A DNA stretch of 64,000 nucleotides from Actinoplanes sp. KI2 (GTDB lineage: Bacteria; Actinomycetota; Actinomycetes; Mycobacteriales; Micromonosporaceae). The translations under genes and the position numbers were made by a program. Below the pieces are notes generated by a model that was not told where the DNA came from, did not search any database, and saw only the letters and a program-made list of their open reading frames with translations. The stretch covers positions 124,001 to 188,000 of the forward strand of contig NZ_JAOSZE010000010.1 of assembly GCF_025630775.1 (NCBI RefSeq), read 5' to 3'. Numbering within the stretch: the stretch's first letter is position 1; each line of letters begins with the position of its first letter. Below are positions 56,007-64,000 of this stretch, in pieces.

Positions 56007-56666
56007 GTGCGCCTGGTCATCGCGAAGTGTTCCGTCGACTACGTCGGCAAGCTGTCCGCCCACCTGCCCCCGGCCACCCGCCTGCTGATGGTCAAGGCCG
56101 ACGGCTCGGTCTCGATCCACGCCGACGACCGCGCCTACAAGCCGCTGAACTGGATGAGCCCGCCCTGCAAGCTGCAGGAGGCGCCGGGCGTCTGGAAGGT
56201 GGTGAACAAGGCCGGCGAGGAGCTGCGGATCACCATCGAAGAGATCCTGCACGACACCGCGCACGACCTCGGCATCGACCCCGGCCTGGTCAAGGACGGG
56301 GTGGAGGCGCATCTGCAGGAGCTGCTGGCCGCCCACCCGGAGACCTTCGGCGACGGCTGGACCCTGGTGCGCCGCGAGTTCATGACCGCGATCGGCCCGG
56401 TCGACCTGCTCTGCAAGGACGCCTCGGGCGCCTCGGTGGCGGTGGAGATCAAACGCCGAGGCGAGATCGACGGCGTCGAGCAGCTCACCCGATACCTCGA
56501 ACTGATGAACCGCGACCCGCTGCTGGCCCCGGTCCAGGGCGTCTTCGCCGCCCAGGAGATCAAGCCGCAGGCCCGGGTGCTGGCCACCGACCGGGGAATC
56601 CGCTGCGTGGTCGTCGACTACGACAGGCTGCGCGGCATGACCCGCGACGAGCTGACCCTCTTCTGA
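56007..56666 (+). CDS. nucS: Mismatch-specific endonuclease NucS/EndoMS
   Basis: NucS cuts both strands at mismatches and provides the non-canonical mismatch repair of actinobacteria that lack MutS/MutL. The 219-residue product has the N-terminal DNA-binding/dimer domain ([16 protein letters not shown]) and a C-terminal RecB-like nuclease with D133 (GPVDLLC), E147 and K149 (VEIKRRG) and a following Gln (VEQLTRYLE). Activity depends on the sliding clamp in known members. GTG at 56007 is set by the TACTGT box. It is a single gene, divergent from DUF4126. Confidence 0.96.
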   Translation: MRLVIAKCSVDYVGKLSAHLPPATRLLMVKADGSVSIHADDRAYKPLNWMSPPCKLQEAPGVWKVVNKAGEELRITIEEILHDTAHDLGIDPGLVKDGVEAHLQELLAAHPETFGDGWTLVRREFMTAIGPVDLLCKDASGASVAVEIKRRGEIDGVEQLTRYLELMNRDPLLAPVQGVFAAQEIKPQARVLATDRGIRCVVVDYDRLRGMTRDELTLF

Positions 56667-58172
56667 TCAGCGGCCGCTGAGCTCGACGCGGTCGGTGGCG
56701 GTGCTGCCGGCGACGTAGGCGCGGGCGCCGATGCCGCCGACGACCGCCTGCACCAGGACGGTGGTCCAGGTGAGCGGGTGGCCCTGGGCGATCTGGACCA
56801 GGGCCGGCAGGCCGAGCAGCAGCGCGTCCGGGCCGATCACCGCGTTGACCAGCGGGCCGGTCGAGACCGTCCCCATCGGGGTGTCCAGCGGCAGCAGTTC
56901 GTTGCGGACGAAGCCGACCCGGGCGCGGCGGACCGCGGCGACCGCGCCGACCGGGCCGAGGGTGAGGCCGAGCGCCCACCACGGGCCGGACGGCATCGTG
57001 CCCAGCGCGGCGAGCAGGCCGAGGGCCAGCGCCGACCAGACGGCCGCCAGCACGCCGGGGACGGCCATCCGCTGCAGCACGGCCTGCCGGGAGCTGAGGC
57101 CGAGCAGGCGCAGCAGCACCGGGTTGCCGGCGTCGGTCTTCACGTTGCCGGTCGAGGTGGCGGCGGCCAGCAGGGCGCCGATCAGGATCGCGACGCCGGT
57201 CAGCGCGGCCGGGGCGTCGGCGAGCAGCACCGGGAGTGCGGCGGCGAGCGCCAGCCACAGCAGGCGGCGGCGACGGCGGGCCACGAGCAGCAGGTCCTGA
57301 GTGACCAGGATCGGGAGCCGGGCCGGGAAGCGCACCGAGCGGAGGTGCCGCCGGGCCCAGTAGCGCCGCTCGATCATGTCGGTGAGGAAGGACGGCTCGA
57401 CCCCGAAGGCCGAGTCGAACAGCGTGCCGGCGGTCTTCGCGGCCTCCAGGATCCGCTCGTTCGGGGTGCGGGCCAAACCCCGTACGGCCAGGGCGAAGAG
57501 CAGGCCGACGATCAGCGCAAGCGTTCCGACCAGCGGAAACAGCGTCGTGGCGGAGGGCCACCCGGCCGGCGCGACCGGGCCGGTCGAGGCCGCGTCGAGC
57601 ACGAGGCCGGCCAGGCCGGCCGCCAGCAGCAGCGAGATCACCGCGTCGAGCCGGTCCCCCCACCGGCCGCCGGCCTGCGCGGCCAGCGCGACCAGCAGCA
57701 GAACGATGCCGAAGAGGGCGGCGCCGACGCCGAGCAGGGCCACCGCGGAGCCGCCCAGCGTGCGCGGCGCGGCATGCCCGACGATGGCCAGACCGAAAAG
57801 GGCGCCCACGGTGGCCGCCACGATCGCGGCGAGTCGCAGCGACGGCAGTAACAGGCGGCGACGACTCACCGGCGCGGGCAGCAGCCAGGACGCCGCCGGA
57901 CGGCTCAGCGCGAGCGGGCCGAATCGGCGCAGCGCCAAGTAGAGCAGGCCGAACAGGACCGGGACCAGCGATGCGGCGACGAGCCGGGAGGCGTTCGGCG
58001 CGGACGGCCAGAAGACCACGGCGAGTTGCTTGTGCACCATGCCGCCGACGATCGCCACGAACAGCAACGCGAAGTAGATGTTGCCGGCGGTGGCGCCGCG
58101 TTCCCGGTGCGCCGACTGACGGCGGCCGATCCATCGGCGGATCGGCGCGAGCGGGACGGTGGCCGTGCTCAT
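56667..58172 (-). CDS. ABC transporter permease-like membrane protein (DUF6297-like)
   Basis: The 501-residue product has roughly 12 hydrophobic segments and a central cytoplasmic part with Arg-rich loops (IERRYWARRHLRSVRFPARLPIL). It shows no ABC signature itself but is coupled by a 4-bp overlap to an ATP-binding gene, so it is the likely membrane half of an exporter. From memory it resembles actinobacterial DUF6297. It converges on nucS with no space between stop codons. The substrate is unknown. Confidence 0.8.
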   Translation of the reverse strand: MSTATVPLAPIRRWIGRRQSAHRERGATAGNIYFALLFVAIVGGMVHKQLAVVFWPSAPNASRLVAASLVPVLFGLLYLALRRFGPLALSRPAASWLLPAPVSRRRLLLPSLRLAAIVAATVGALFGLAIVGHAAPRTLGGSAVALLGVGAALFGIVLLLVALAAQAGGRWGDRLDAVISLLLAAGLAGLVLDAASTGPVAPAGWPSATTLFPLVGTLALIVGLLFALAVRGLARTPNERILEAAKTAGTLFDSAFGVEPSFLTDMIERRYWARRHLRSVRFPARLPILVTQDLLLVARRRRRLLWLALAAALPVLLADAPAALTGVAILIGALLAAATSTGNVKTDAGNPVLLRLLGLSSRQAVLQRMAVPGVLAAVWSALALGLLAALGTMPSGPWWALGLTLGPVGAVAAVRRARVGFVRNELLPLDTPMGTVSTGPLVNAVIGPDALLLGLPALVQIAQGHPLTWTTVLVQAVVGGIGARAYVAGSTATDRVELSGR

Positions 58173-58816
58173 GTGGGGTCCGCGCTCAGCGACTCCATTG
58201 TGGTGACCTGCGCCCCGGACGCCGCCGCGAACGACTCGTCATGGCTGGCCATCAGCAGCGAGCCGCCGTCCTCGAGGTACTGCGCGAGCAGCGCCGCCAC
58301 CTCCTTGCGGCCGTCCGGGTCGAGCCGCTGCTCGGGCTCGTCGAGGATCAGCAGCGAGCTGGGCCGCAGCAGCGCGCACGCCAGGGTGAGCCGCTGCTTC
58401 TGCCCGGAGGAGAGCGACGGCGGGATCGCGTCGGCGTGCCCGGCCAGGCCTAGTCGCTCGAGCGCCTCGTCGATGCCGGCCTCCTGCGGGTCCTGCCCGT
58501 GCGCGCGGCAGACCAGCTCGGCGTGCTCGTGCACGGTGAGGCCCGGGTACCAGGTCGGTGGCTCAACGGTGGTGACCACGGCCCGCCAGAACTCGGGCCC
58601 GGCGCCGGGCGGCGCGCCGAAGACCCGGATGGTGCCGGAGTCGGGCTCCTGGAGGCTGCTCACGCAGCGCAGCAGCGTCGACTTGCCGATACCGTTCTCG
58701 CCGGTCACGCAGACGCCGGAGTTGGCCGGGACGGTGAGCGCGACGCCGACCAGCACCGGTGTGGAGCCGTAACTGACGTGCAGGTCCTCGACCTCGACGG
58801 CGGGATGATCGACCAC
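58169..58816 (-). CDS. ABC transporter ATP-binding protein
   Basis: The 215-residue product is a compact nucleotide-binding domain: Walker A VTGENGIGKSTLLR, Q-loop VTTVEPPTWYPGL, signature LSSGQKQRLT, Walker B LLILDEPEQRLD and H-loop MASHDES. The start is at 58816, and the stop overlaps the permease gene start (ATGA). Size and motif spelling (GENGIGKST) match cytochrome-biogenesis or bacteriocin-type exporters more than drug exporters. The substrate is unknown. Confidence 0.92.
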   Translation of the reverse strand: MVDHPAVEVEDLHVSYGSTPVLVGVALTVPANSGVCVTGENGIGKSTLLRCVSSLQEPDSGTIRVFGAPPGAGPEFWRAVVTTVEPPTWYPGLTVHEHAELVCRAHGQDPQEAGIDEALERLGLAGHADAIPPSLSSGQKQRLTLACALLRPSSLLILDEPEQRLDPDGRKEVAALLAQYLEDGGSLLMASHDESFAAASGAQVTTMESLSADPT

Positions 58817-58835
58817 CCCGACAGCTTACGAGCAC

Positions 58836-60329
58836 CTAGCTCTTGCGCCCGTACAGCATCCGTACCACCTTGACGATCTGCTTGATCTGGGCCGGGGTGC
58901 GCTCGAAGGTCGTCGACGGCAGCATCGACTTGGCGCGGCGCACCGTGATCGCCTTGGGCCGGGCGAACTCGCGCAGGCCGTCCTCGCCGTGGATGCGGCC
59001 GAAGCCGGAGTCGCCGACGCCGCCGAACGGCAGGTTGCCCATGCCGACGAAGGTCAGCGTGGAGTTGACCGCGACCATGCCGGAGCGCAGCCGGCGGGCG
59101 ATGCGGACCGCGTTCTTCTTGCCGAAGACCGCACCACCGAGACCGTACGGGCTGTCGTTGGCCAGTCGCACCGCCTCGTCGGCATCGGCGACCTTGGTGA
59201 TCGTCAGGGTCGGCCCGAACGTCTCCTCGCGGATCTCCGACGAGTCGGCCGGGACGTCGACCAGCACGGTCGGCGCCACGTACGGCGGCTGCACCGCGTC
59301 GGCACCGCCGAGGACCGCCTTGCCGCCCTTGGCCAGCGCGTCGTCGATGTGGTCGCGGATGATGTCGATCTGCCGGGGCATGGTGATCGGGCCGATCTCC
59401 TCGCCGGTGCGCAGCTTGCCGGCCCGGGCCACGATCTCCTGCACCAGCCGGTCGTAGACCGGGGCCACCGCGTACACCCGCTCGATGCCGATGCAGGTCT
59501 GGCCGGCGTTGGTCATGCCGCCCCAGACGGCCGCCTCGGCGGCGGCCGGGATGTCCGCGTCGGCGTCGACGATCAACGCGTCCTTGCCGCCCGCCTCGAT
59601 CACGACCGGGACCAGGTTTTCCGCACAGGCGGCCATCACCTTCTTGCCGGTGGCGGTGGAGCCGGTGAACGCCACCTTGCCGACCCCCGAGCGGCACAGC
59701 GCGCCGCCGACGTCACCCAGGCCGTGCACCGCCTGCAGCACCGGGTGCTCGGGCACCACCTCGGCGAACGTGTCGACCAGCCACTGGCCGACGATCGGGG
59801 TGTACTCACTCGGCTTGAAGACCACCGCGTTGCCGGCCGCGAGCGCGCCGCTGATCGGGCCGATCGGCGTGACGATCGGGTAGTTCCACGGGCCGATCAC
59901 GCCGACCACGCCGTACGGCTGGTACTCCAGGTGGCCGGCGTGCTCGGCCAGCAGGAGCCGGGTGCGGGTACGCCGCGGGCCGAGCACCCGCTTCGCGTGA
60001 TGGGCCGCCCAGTCGAGGTGCTCGATCGCGGCGACCGTCTCCATGACCGCGTCGTCGTGCGGCTTGCCCGCCTCCAAGGAGGTGAGCTGGGCCAGCTCCT
60101 CGATCCGCTGGACGATCAGCGAGCGCCAGCGCAGCAGCCGCTCCTTGCGGCCGTCGAAGCCGAGTCGCAGCCACCAGGACGCGGCCTCCCGAGCGCGCTC
60201 GACGGCGGCGCCGACCGCCGCGGCGTCGGCGACCGGGACGCGGCCGGCCTCGTCGCCGCTGGCCGGGTTGGTGGAGATGAGCACGCCGTCTTCGATCACC
60301 GGCACGCCGGGAACGCGAGTAGCCGTCAT
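58836..60329 (-). CDS. Aldehyde dehydrogenase (succinate-semialdehyde dehydrogenase-like)
   Basis: The 497-residue NAD(P)-dependent enzyme has the cofactor region GVIGPWNYPIVTPIGPI and FTGSTATGKKV, the general-base E245 (VIEAGGKDA) and the nucleophile C279 (NAGQTCIGIERVY). Sequence style is that of actinobacterial succinic semialdehyde dehydrogenase (GabD2-like), which feeds succinate to the TCA cycle, but other aldehydes are possible. The C-terminus ends with a basic tail (RMLYGRKS). ATG at 60329. It is monocistronic. Confidence 0.9.
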   Translation of the reverse strand: MTATRVPGVPVIEDGVLISTNPASGDEAGRVPVADAAAVGAAVERAREAASWWLRLGFDGRKERLLRWRSLIVQRIEELAQLTSLEAGKPHDDAVMETVAAIEHLDWAAHHAKRVLGPRRTRTRLLLAEHAGHLEYQPYGVVGVIGPWNYPIVTPIGPISGALAAGNAVVFKPSEYTPIVGQWLVDTFAEVVPEHPVLQAVHGLGDVGGALCRSGVGKVAFTGSTATGKKVMAACAENLVPVVIEAGGKDALIVDADADIPAAAEAAVWGGMTNAGQTCIGIERVYAVAPVYDRLVQEIVARAGKLRTGEEIGPITMPRQIDIIRDHIDDALAKGGKAVLGGADAVQPPYVAPTVLVDVPADSSEIREETFGPTLTITKVADADEAVRLANDSPYGLGGAVFGKKNAVRIARRLRSGMVAVNSTLTFVGMGNLPFGGVGDSGFGRIHGEDGLREFARPKAITVRRAKSMLPSTTFERTPAQIKQIVKVVRMLYGRKS

Positions 60330-60369
60330 GGGCGGAGTCTACGGCCGTTGTTACCCGTCAGTCACTACG

Positions 60370-60375
60370 TACTCT
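60370..60375 (+). promoter_or_regulatory. -10 box TACTCT of the zinc-ribbon-like gene
   Basis: TACTCT lies at exactly -12 to -7 from the GTG at 60382, the leaderless spacing repeated across this window. Confidence 0.55.
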
Positions 60376-60381
60376 TGACTG

Positions 60382-60714
60382 GTGCCGCGCCGAAATCACC
60401 CCCGCCGTCGTTCCGCCTCGGAGTCCCCTGAGTTGACGGACGAACGCGTGCGCAAGGGCGTCGATGGCGTCCAGCAGTGGCAGGACGGGGAGTGGATGGT
60501 GCGGTCCATCTTCGGCGGGTCGGCGACGAAGGCGTACCGCTGCCCGGGGTGCATGCAGGAGATCCGGCCCGGCGTGGCGCACGTGGTGGCCTGGCCGGCC
60601 GACGAGCGCGGCGACCTCACCGACCGCCGGCACTGGCACACCGGCTGCTGGAAGGCCCGGGACCGGCGCGCCCCCGGGGTGGAACGCTCGCGCAACGCTC
60701 CGCACTATGGGTGA
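60382..60714 (+). CDS. Small zinc-ribbon-like protein
   Basis: The 110-residue product has a basic N-terminus and a likely zinc site made of CPGC (residues 54-57) and HWHTGC (about 84-89), giving a treble-clef-like pattern. Related actinobacterial proteins are often labelled ATP/GTP-binding without support; no P-loop is present here. The GTG start is leaderless by the TACTCT box. It precedes an alpha/beta-hydrolase gene whose start lies 10 bp after its stop, with its own GATGAT box. Confidence 0.8.
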   Translation: MPRRNHPRRRSASESPELTDERVRKGVDGVQQWQDGEWMVRSIFGGSATKAYRCPGCMQEIRPGVAHVVAWPADERGDLTDRRHWHTGCWKARDRRAPGVERSRNAPHYG

Positions 60715-60724
60715 TGATCATCAG

Positions 60725-61549
60725 ATGACGAACCAGATCCGTGCGAACTCGATACTGCCCGCGCATCGCGAGGACATCGAGCTGCACACCGCCGACGGCC
60801 TCACCCTGGTCGGTGAGCTGGCCCGCCCGCTCGACCGCGACCCGGTCGCCACGCTGGTGTGCCTGCACCCGCTGCCCACGCACGGCGGCATGATGGACAG
60901 TCACGTCTTCCGCAAGGCGGCCTGGCGGCTGCCGGCGCTGGCCGGACTCGCGGTGCTGCGCTTCAACACCCGGGGGACCAGCAGCGTGCGAGGGACGTCG
61001 GAGGGCGCGTTCGAGGGCGCCCTCGGCGAGAAGTACGACGTGGCCGCCGCCATAGAATTTGCCGATTTTTCGGAATTGCCGAACATCTGGCTGCTGGGCT
61101 GGTCCTTCGGCACCGACCTGACCCTCATGCACGGCCTCGACCCGGCGGTGGTCGGCGCGATCCTGCTCTCGCCGCCGCTGCGGTACTCCCGGCAAGACCA
61201 CCTTGACGCGTGGAAGAGCAGCGGCAAACCGCTCACCGCCCTGATTCCCGAGTTCGACGACTACCTGCGACCGGCCGAGGCCGCTGACCGATTTGCCGGG
61301 GTGGCGGAGGTTGTCCCGGTGGACGGCGCGAAGCACCTCTGGGTCGGCGACGCCGAGCGCGTGCTGGACGAGATCGTCAAGCGGGTCGCGCCCGACGTCC
61401 CCGTCCCGCTGCCGCGGACCTGGGACGGCCCGATGGAGAGCGGCGACATGAACGCCTACGCCGACCGCACCGTGGCCGCCTTCGCCGACGTGCCCGTCCC
61501 CGGACCGCTCAGTGGCTCTCCTGACTCGGCACCACGACCTCGCGAATGA
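60725..61549 (+). CDS. Alpha/beta-hydrolase family protein
   Basis: The 274-residue product has the oxyanion-hole region LHPLPTHGGMMDSHV and the nucleophile elbow GWSFGTD (Ser); a late His (GAKHLWVGD) completes a possible triad. The N-terminal strands (IELHTADGLTLVGELARP) suggest the serine-aminopeptidase-like or YqiA-type group. ATG at 60725 has GATGAT at -12 to -7; ATG at 60707 is in frame. The 3' end overlaps the convergent AI-2E transporter gene by 41 bp. The substrate is unknown. Confidence 0.88.
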   Translation: MTNQIRANSILPAHREDIELHTADGLTLVGELARPLDRDPVATLVCLHPLPTHGGMMDSHVFRKAAWRLPALAGLAVLRFNTRGTSSVRGTSEGAFEGALGEKYDVAAAIEFADFSELPNIWLLGWSFGTDLTLMHGLDPAVVGAILLSPPLRYSRQDHLDAWKSSGKPLTALIPEFDDYLRPAEAADRFAGVAEVVPVDGAKHLWVGDAERVLDEIVKRVAPDVPVPLPRTWDGPMESGDMNAYADRTVAAFADVPVPGPLSGSPDSAPRPRE

Positions 61550-62633
61550 TCAGCTGAACGGCGGCCACCATCGGGATCGCCACCAGCGCGCCCACCACGC
61601 CGAACAGCGCCACCCCGAGCAGCGCCGCGACCACCGCCGCCACGTCGCTCACCTTCACCGACCGGCGCATCACGCTCGGATAGATCAGGTAGTTCTCCAC
61701 CTGCTGGTAGATGATGAAGAAGACGACGCAGACCAGCCCGGCGGTGAGCGACGAGGCGAAGCCCACCAGGCTCACGATGATCGCGCCGAGGGTGGCGCCG
61801 ATCTGCGGGATCAGGTCGCAGACGGCGACCACCACGGCCAGCGCGAACGGGTAGGCCAGCCCGAGGATCATGGCGAGCACGAACGAGCTGAAGCCGGCCA
61901 GCACCGCGATCGCGAGCGCACCCACCATGTACGCGCCGACCTTGGTCAGGATCTCGTCGGTGAGCAGCCGCACCCGGGCTCGCCGGGAGGCCGGCGCCAG
62001 CGAGTAGGCCGACTCGCGCAGCCGGTCGAAGGCGGCCATGAAGTAGATCGTCAGGACCAGCACGGTGAGCGTGTTGAAGATCGTTCCGAAGATCAGCTTG
62101 GCCCCGCCCACGACGCCGCCGACCGCGTTGCCGACCGTGCCCGCGTTGACCGCGCTGGTGACCTTCTCCATGATGTCGTAGCGCACGATCAGCTCTTTGA
62201 TCGTCTGGTTGCGCTGCAGCTGCGACACGTAGTCGGGCACGTTTTTGATCAGCTCGTTGGTCTGCGTGACCAGCGGCGGAATCAGCGCGATGATGCCGCC
62301 GATCAGCAGCGCCAGCACCACCAGCGCCACGATCGCGACCGCGCCGCCGCGCGGGACGCCGCGCCGGCGCAGCCAGCTCACCGCCGGGTTGAGGCCGATG
62401 GCCAGGAACGCCGCGATGAAGATCAGGACCAGGATCGACGCGGCGTTGCGAATCCCCAGGAAGATGGTGTACGCGAGGAGCAGGCCGAGCCCGCCCAGCA
62501 GGCCGATGATGAACGGGTTGCGCCGGTCGATCGGCGGTCCGGGGCGGCCGAAGCGGCCCTCAAGCTCCGCCTCGGTGGTCGCGTCGTCCACGTCGTCCGC
62601 CGGAGCGGTCTCGATCTCTTCGTCTGCGGCCAC
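61509..62633 (-). CDS. AI-2E family (PerM/TqsA-like) transporter
   Basis: The 374-residue product has an acidic N-terminus and about eight membrane helices, with a large extracytoplasmic loop between helices 3 and 4 (TNELIKNVPDYVSQLQRNQTI). The conserved end of the family is QQVENYLIYPSVMRRSVKVSDVAAVVAALLG. Members move small molecules or act as Na+/H+ antiporters; the AI-2 name does not prove the substrate. GTG follows GGGAGGA. The 3' end overlaps the hydrolase gene. Confidence 0.9.
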   Translation of the reverse strand: MAADEEIETAPADDVDDATTEAELEGRFGRPGPPIDRRNPFIIGLLGGLGLLLAYTIFLGIRNAASILVLIFIAAFLAIGLNPAVSWLRRRGVPRGGAVAIVALVVLALLIGGIIALIPPLVTQTNELIKNVPDYVSQLQRNQTIKELIVRYDIMEKVTSAVNAGTVGNAVGGVVGGAKLIFGTIFNTLTVLVLTIYFMAAFDRLRESAYSLAPASRRARVRLLTDEILTKVGAYMVGALAIAVLAGFSSFVLAMILGLAYPFALAVVVAVCDLIPQIGATLGAIIVSLVGFASSLTAGLVCVVFFIIYQQVENYLIYPSVMRRSVKVSDVAAVVAALLGVALFGVVGALVAIPMVAAVQLIIREVVVPSQESH

Positions 62634-62643
62634 CGGGCCAAGT

Positions 62644-62669
62644 CCTCCCGCCGATCTTTTCGGCGGAGG
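62644..62669 (-). terminator. Hairpin between the FilP/Scy-like and AI-2E genes
   Basis: CCTCC-C-GCCGA (62644-62654) and TCGGCGGAGG (62660-62669) pair with one bulged base around a T-rich loop. It follows the stop codon of the upstream minus-strand gene. Confidence 0.6.
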
Positions 62670-62680
62670 CTATCACCCGA

Positions 62681-64000
62681 CTACTCCGCGTCGGCACCTA
62701 CCCGAGAGGCGGGCGGCACGGTGACCTTGGCCGATGCGGTGACCTTGCCCGGCCCGGCCGCGTGCTGGCCGACCGATTCCTCCGCGGCGTGCTGGCCGAC
62801 CGCGTGCTGGCCGACCGACTCCTCCGCGGCGTGCGCGCCGACCGAGCCACCGGCGACGGCCTTCTCGGCCGGCTCGTCGTTCTTTTCGCGGTCGATGTCG
62901 TCGCGGTCGTCCTCGTCGTCCCCGTCAGGGGAGGCGGCGGCGGCGAGCACCGCGGCGGCGGCCAGCTCGGCGACCCGCTTCGCTTCCTTCTGCACCTGGC
63001 GGCGGATGTCGGCGGCGTGCCGCTCGGCGGCCTCGGCGCCCCGCTGCGCCTCGACGACCCGCACGGTCTCGGCCTCCAGTTGCTTGCGCATCTCGGCGAT
63101 CTGCTCATCGACCTGCTCGGCCTCCTGCCGGCCGGCACGGGCGCGCTCCTGCGCCTCCGCGAGCTGCCGCTCCGCCTCGGCGGTCGCGGCCTGGGCGGCC
63201 TCGAGGTCGGCGGCGGCCTGCGCGATCTTCTCCTGCTGAGACTCGATTTCCCGGCGTACGGCGGTGGCCTGGTCGTCCGAGCGGCGGAGCACCTCCTCGG
63301 CGTACTTGTCGGCCTCGCTGCGCAGGTCGGCGCACTGCTTCTCGACGGCCGCGCGCTGCTGGGCGAGCTCCTGGGCGAGGGACTGGCGGAGCTGCCCGAG
63401 CTCCTGCTCCGCGGTGGCCTTCAGCTCGTTGTGCGTGCGGTCGGCGTCCGCCCGCTGCGCGTCGATCTCCTGCTGGCTCTTCTCCCGGATGGCCTTGATC
63501 TCCTGGTCGGCCTGCATCCGGGCGGACTGGGCGTAGCCGTCGGCCTCGGCGCGCACCCGGTGCGCGTCTCGCGCGGCCTGCTCGGTGAGCTGCTGGGCGT
63601 CGGTTCGGGCGCGGGCCAGCATGCCCTCGGCCTCGGCGCGCATCTGCTCGGCGGACTGGCGGGCGGCGGACAACGCCTTTTCCTGCGCGGCGCGCTTGAC
63701 GACGTCGGCCCGCTCCTCCTCGGCGCGCCGGGCGGCCAGGGCGATCTCGAAATCGCGGACGCCGTCGCGGGCGTGCTTTTCCGCCTCGGCCCGGATGCGC
63801 TCGGCCTCGGCGAGCCGGGCGGCGATGTCGTCGGTGGCCGATGCCTTGATCGCCTCGGCCTGCTCCTCGGCCAGCTCGAGTATCCGCCCGATCCGCGGGC
63901 CCAGGTGGTGGAAGGTGACCTCGGGCCCGATCCCGCCGTCCCGGCGGGCTTGGGTGATCTCCTGCTGGAGGCGCTCGATCTGCGCGGCCATGCCCTGGAT
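62681..64000 (-). CDS. FilP/Scy-like coiled-coil protein, 5' end outside window
   Basis: At least 439 residues are visible. The segment LGPRIGRILELAEEQAEAIKASA matches the region after the short N-terminal coil in FilP/Scy-type (cellulose-binding-like) proteins, which organise the tip and cytoskeleton of filamentous actinobacteria. A long heptad-rich coiled coil follows (about residues 50-360), rich in Ala, Glu, Gln and Arg. The C-terminus is Ala/acidic with repeats of VGQHAAEES. The frame stays open to the window edge, so ATG at 63991 is probably internal and the DivIVA-like start lies outside. Confidence 0.85.
   Translation of the reverse strand: MQGMAAQIERLQQEITQARRDGGIGPEVTFHHLGPRIGRILELAEEQAEAIKASATDDIAARLAEAERIRAEAEKHARDGVRDFEIALAARRAEEERADVVKRAAQEKALSAARQSAEQMRAEAEGMLARARTDAQQLTEQAARDAHRVRAEADGYAQSARMQADQEIKAIREKSQQEIDAQRADADRTHNELKATAEQELGQLRQSLAQELAQQRAAVEKQCADLRSEADKYAEEVLRRSDDQATAVRREIESQQEKIAQAAADLEAAQAATAEAERQLAEAQERARAGRQEAEQVDEQIAEMRKQLEAETVRVVEAQRGAEAAERHAADIRRQVQKEAKRVAELAAAAVLAAAASPDGDDEDDRDDIDREKNDEPAEKAVAGGSVGAHAAEESVGQHAVGQHAAEESVGQHAAGPGKVTASAKVTVPPASRVGADAE
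62752..62840 (-). repeat. Short tandem repeats in the C-terminal tail of the coiled-coil gene
   Basis: The elements GCGTGCTGGCCGACC and GACTCCTCCGCGGC recur about every 27-36 bp and encode repeated VGQHA and AEESVG in the protein tail. Copy number may vary between strains. Confidence 0.75.

Overview
The window is about 70% GC chromosomal DNA from a filamentous actinobacterium. The closest fit is a member of Micromonosporaceae (Actinoplanes- or Micromonospora-like). This rests on gene order (argS-lysA-hom-thrC ... thrB-rho-rpmE-prfA-prmC-sua5 ... glyA-atpIBEFHAGD), actinobacterial marker families (NucS, DUF2550, DUF3105, a Rho with a large Arg/Asp-rich insert, a FilP/Scy-like coiled coil), frequent GTG/TTG starts, and MurA with Asp in place of the catalytic Cys. 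Genus assignment is inference.

Layout. 1-748: the 3' end of a tyrosine integrase facing a tRNA-Arg(CCG), which looks like one end of an integrated element lying mostly left of the window. 798-8228: a DUF305/DUF3105 membrane pair, then argS, lysA, hom, a VOC protein and thrC. 8214-13342: a MarR/RND/MFS block that separates thrC from thrB. 13380-22597: thrB, rho, a bacterial nitric oxide synthase, a minus-strand three-gene RNA-repair cassette (T4 Rnl1-like ligase, T4 Pnkp-like kinase-phosphatase, small second ligase), then rpmE and prfA. 22594-26692: a diguanylate cyclase operon with two beta-propeller proteins. 26775-32743: prmC, a Sua5-like protein, a low-molecular-weight phosphatase, a second Sua5, a PadR-controlled membrane protein and an SDR/DUF2867 protein. 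32824-43760: glyA and the F1Fo ATP synthase genes, with an LCP gene between atpD and a truncated atpC. 43839-50153: PhzF, cobalamin adenosyltransferase, murA, a hydroxyacyl-CoA dehydrogenase and an ABC-2 exporter. 50154-64000: a 37-bp tandem repeat array, an FtsK-like ATPase operon, nucS, a second ABC exporter, an aldehyde dehydrogenase, a hydrolase, an AI-2E-type transporter and the FilP/Scy-like gene running off the right edge.

How the parts fit. Most of the window is translation, amino-acid and energy housekeeping with accessory genes inserted. The most unusual unit is the RNA-repair cassette at 18406-20992: its middle protein closely resembles phage T4 polynucleotide kinase-phosphatase, it lies beside an Rnl1-like ligase, and an 11-bp inverted repeat overlaps the ribosome binding site of its first gene. 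A second theme is leaderless expression: many genes carry a TANNNT-like hexamer exactly 12 to 7 bases before the start codon, which also settles several start sites. Functions come from motif recognition by eye; no database search was run.
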